Source: Candidatus Fermentibacteraceae bacterium (GTDB lineage: Bacteria > Fermentibacterota > Fermentibacteria > Fermentibacterales > JCC-6). From it: 17,039 bases of DNA. Shown in pieces: positions 15,391 through 17,039 of the stretch. Under the pieces are notes generated by a model. It saw nothing but the letters and a program-made list of their open reading frames with translations. It was not told the origin of the DNA and searched no databases. The DNA lies in the NCBI GenBank assembly GCA_021162285.1, contig JAGGYZ010000060.1, positions 1 through 17,039 of the forward strand, given 5' to 3'. Both the position numbers and the translations under genes were made by a program. Numbering within the stretch: the first letter of the stretch is position 1; the number at the start of each line of letters is the position of its first letter.

Positions 15391-17039
15391 CTATTCTTCA
15401 GCAGTACCGCCTGTAGAGTCGGCCTGAGCGAAAGAGGTGCCGTTACCAACTGCTCCTGAAAGTTCTTCGGAAAGGGAATCCATATCATCAGCAAATCTGT
15501 TCATGAGGGCATTTGCTTCAAGCACAAGCCTTCTCTGCTCCTTTTCTTTTTCAAGACGGCTGTTTCTTTCCTCTGCTCCGGCAGCCCACTCTGCCTGTCG
15601 CAACCCTTCAAGATAACTCTTCCCGGAACTGTCTGGAAACAGATAGTAAAGAAGTTTCTCGTGAGTTGTTTCTGCAAGCGGCAACTTTGTATCTGCAGCC
15701 AGGGGAATTTCCCTGCTGAATCCAGAGGAATCGTACGCGCGCTCATCTCTGAACCCGCAGACTTTCTCCCTGTAGTCCGGGTCGATGGGAAATGGAGTTT
15801 TACCGTAGTAACCTGCAATCAAGTTGAAATACTGAACCGGGTTTACGGATTTATCCAGAGCTTTGAAATAGGCTTTTACTCCGACAATCTGCGATGTAGG
15901 TGTAACAAGAGGGCACCAGCCGGCTTCCTGCCGAACATCCTGAACAGCTTCAAGAGCACGGCCAAGGTATTCGGACTTGTTGTCTCGGGCAAGCTGATTA
16001 ACGAAATTGCTGTACATCCCACCTGGGATCTGAGCACGAAGCACTTCCATATTCGGCCCAGGGAAACCGCATGCTTCTTCCATCCTGTGGGTTATTTTCA
16101 GGGCCTTGTCTAGTTTGCCGACCGCCAGGTTCTGCACTATATCTTCAGCCATTGGAAGAAGCCTGTCTCTTCCCGGCCACACAGATCTGTGAATTTTCAG
16201 GTTGAATTCTTTTTCCACCTGAGCAACCACTGCAAACATCTCATCATGAATGGATCCCAGAACCTTGTCGGAAAGGTCGAGCCCGGTATCCAGTCCCAGA
16301 ACCTCAGCAAACAGTGAAAGAATCTCTATGGACGGATGCGATGATCCTCCGGCAAGGGGAAGAAAAGCTGTGTCTATTTTATCTACCCCTGCCAGCATAG
16401 CGATAACCGCTGAAATATGACCATATCCAGGTGTGCAGTGTGTGTGTGAAACCACAGGGACTTTCAGAGTTGTCTTAAGAGCTCTGTAGTATTCCCAGGC
16501 TTTTCCCGGTGTCTTCAAACCGGCCATATCCTTATCGGTCACCATGTGTGCGCCCATTTTTTCCAGTTCAACACACTTCTGTACAAAGTGATCGATGCTG
16601 TACGGGGTGCCTGTGGTGTAGCAGACCGCAGCGTCAAAAGTTCCTCCGGCTTCGTTAACACCTTCCAGAGCGGCCTTGAAGTTCGGTGTGTAGTTCAAAG
16701 CATCAAAAATACGCATAACAGATGCACCTGCCTGAACAGCTTCTCTATTAAAGTCTCTTACGATATCGTCGGGGTAAGGGTCGTAACCAAACAGATTCTG
16801 TCCTCTGGATAATGCTCTCAGACCTGCTTTGTAGGGCTTTGCCATATCGCTCATCTTCTGAAGACGAACAAATGGGTTTTCTCCCAGATAACGCATGGCA
16901 CTGTCAAGGGTGGCCCCACCCCACACCTCGAGAAGGTTTATCCCCGTGTCAAGAATAAGAGGAAGAAGTTTAAGAATCTGCCCGGTAGACATTCTTGTAG
17001 CCAGCAGAGACTGCTGGCCATCCCTGAGACTTAAATCAA
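15391..17039 (-). CDS. OadA/5S-type biotin-dependent carboxyltransferase subunit (pyruvate carboxylase B / oxaloacetate decarboxylase alpha), 5' partial
   Basis: 549 residues are visible; the first 10 or so lie beyond the right edge. DLSLRDGQQSLLATRMSTGQ at the edge is the family's start of the HMGL-like TIM barrel (metal Asp and substrate region). Other marks: GGATLDSAMRYLGENPF, FDALNY, the carboxylated Lys in VTDKDMAGLKTPG (K170), the metal His pair in VSHTHCTPGYGH (H199, H201), and LAGGSSHPSIE. The C-terminal half is the conserved carboxylase domain, ending in a charged helical tail. No biotin domain (AMKM) is fused, so a separate biotin carrier is needed. The subunit moves the carboxyl group between biotin and pyruvate/oxaloacetate or, as 5S, toward methylmalonyl-CoA; which one cannot be decided. 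The HTHCTPG has Cys where HTHDT is usual in OadA. Symbol oadA or pycB possible. Confidence 0.92.
   Translation of the reverse strand, partial: DLSLRDGQQSLLATRMSTGQILKLLPLILDTGINLLEVWGGATLDSAMRYLGENPFVRLQKMSDMAKPYKAGLRALSRGQNLFGYDPYPDDIVRDFNREAVQAGASVMRIFDALNYTPNFKAALEGVNEAGGTFDAAVCYTTGTPYSIDHFVQKCVELEKMGAHMVTDKDMAGLKTPGKAWEYYRALKTTLKVPVVSHTHCTPGYGHISAVIAMLAGVDKIDTAFLPLAGGSSHPSIEILSLFAEVLGLDTGLDLSDKVLGSIHDEMFAVVAQVEKEFNLKIHRSVWPGRDRLLPMAEDIVQNLAVGKLDKALKITHRMEEACGFPGPNMEVLRAQIPGGMYSNFVNQLARDNKSEYLGRALEAVQDVRQEAGWCPLVTPTSQIVGVKAYFKALDKSVNPVQYFNLIAGYYGKTPFPIDPDYREKVCGFRDERAYDSSGFSREIPLAADTKLPLAETTHEKLLYYLFPDSSGKSYLEGLRQAEWAAGAEERNSRLEKEKEQRRLVLEANALMNRFADDMDSLSEELSGAVGNGTSFAQADSTGGTAEE

Overview
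The window is about 17 kb of bacterial chromosome of moderate GC, packed with genes and with no insertion sequence, phage gene, CRISPR array, rRNA or tRNA that I can see. Several traits point to an uncultured, didermic, anaerobic lineage of the FCB kind (Fermentibacterota-, Cloacimonadota- or Marinimicrobia-like). These are a type IX secretion (T9SS)-style C-terminal sorting domain on a gingipain-like protease, a SurA/PpiC-like lipoprotein, an O-antigen-ligase-type membrane protein, and methylmalonyl-CoA mutase together with an OadA-type carboxyltransferase. The phylum is an inference; no marker here fixes it.

Left part, plus strand (1-5173). The 3' end of a methylmalonyl-CoA mutase catalytic subunit ends at a clear intrinsic terminator. 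A stand-alone gene follows for a secreted protein with beta-propeller-like repeats; it has its own likely promoter and terminator. Then come two coupled genes: a parvulin-like lipoprotein and, starting with TTG directly after its stop codon, a polytopic O-antigen-ligase family protein with a soluble C-terminal half. The two blocks of genes converge at 5174-5211.

Right part, minus strand (5212-17039), read from right to left. An OadA/5S-type biotin-dependent carboxyltransferase (its first residues lie outside the window) is followed by metK. The metK gene has its own promoter and a leader that matches the SAM-II riboswitch, followed by an intrinsic terminator; this is the most striking element here. 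Next is a tight, partly overlapping run: an EnvC-like degenerate LytM protein, holB, ricT (PSP1 family), metG and a DUF2334-type deacetylase. The order holB-ricT-metG recalls the Bacillus subtilis holB-yaaT-...-metS neighbourhood. After a 97-nt gap with a possible promoter and two palindromes comes a three-gene protease operon: YugP-type zinc metallopeptidase, M50 site-2 protease, and the gingipain-like C25 peptidase. In both junctions of that operon the stop codon of one gene lies inside the Shine-Dalgarno sequence of the next.

Together the genes cover central acyl-CoA metabolism (mutase and carboxyltransferase at the two outer edges), the methionine/SAM economy (metK under a SAM-sensing leader, metG downstream), replication (holB), and envelope building and proteolysis (EnvC-like, deacetylase, O-antigen ligase, lipoprotein, M50, YugP, C25).
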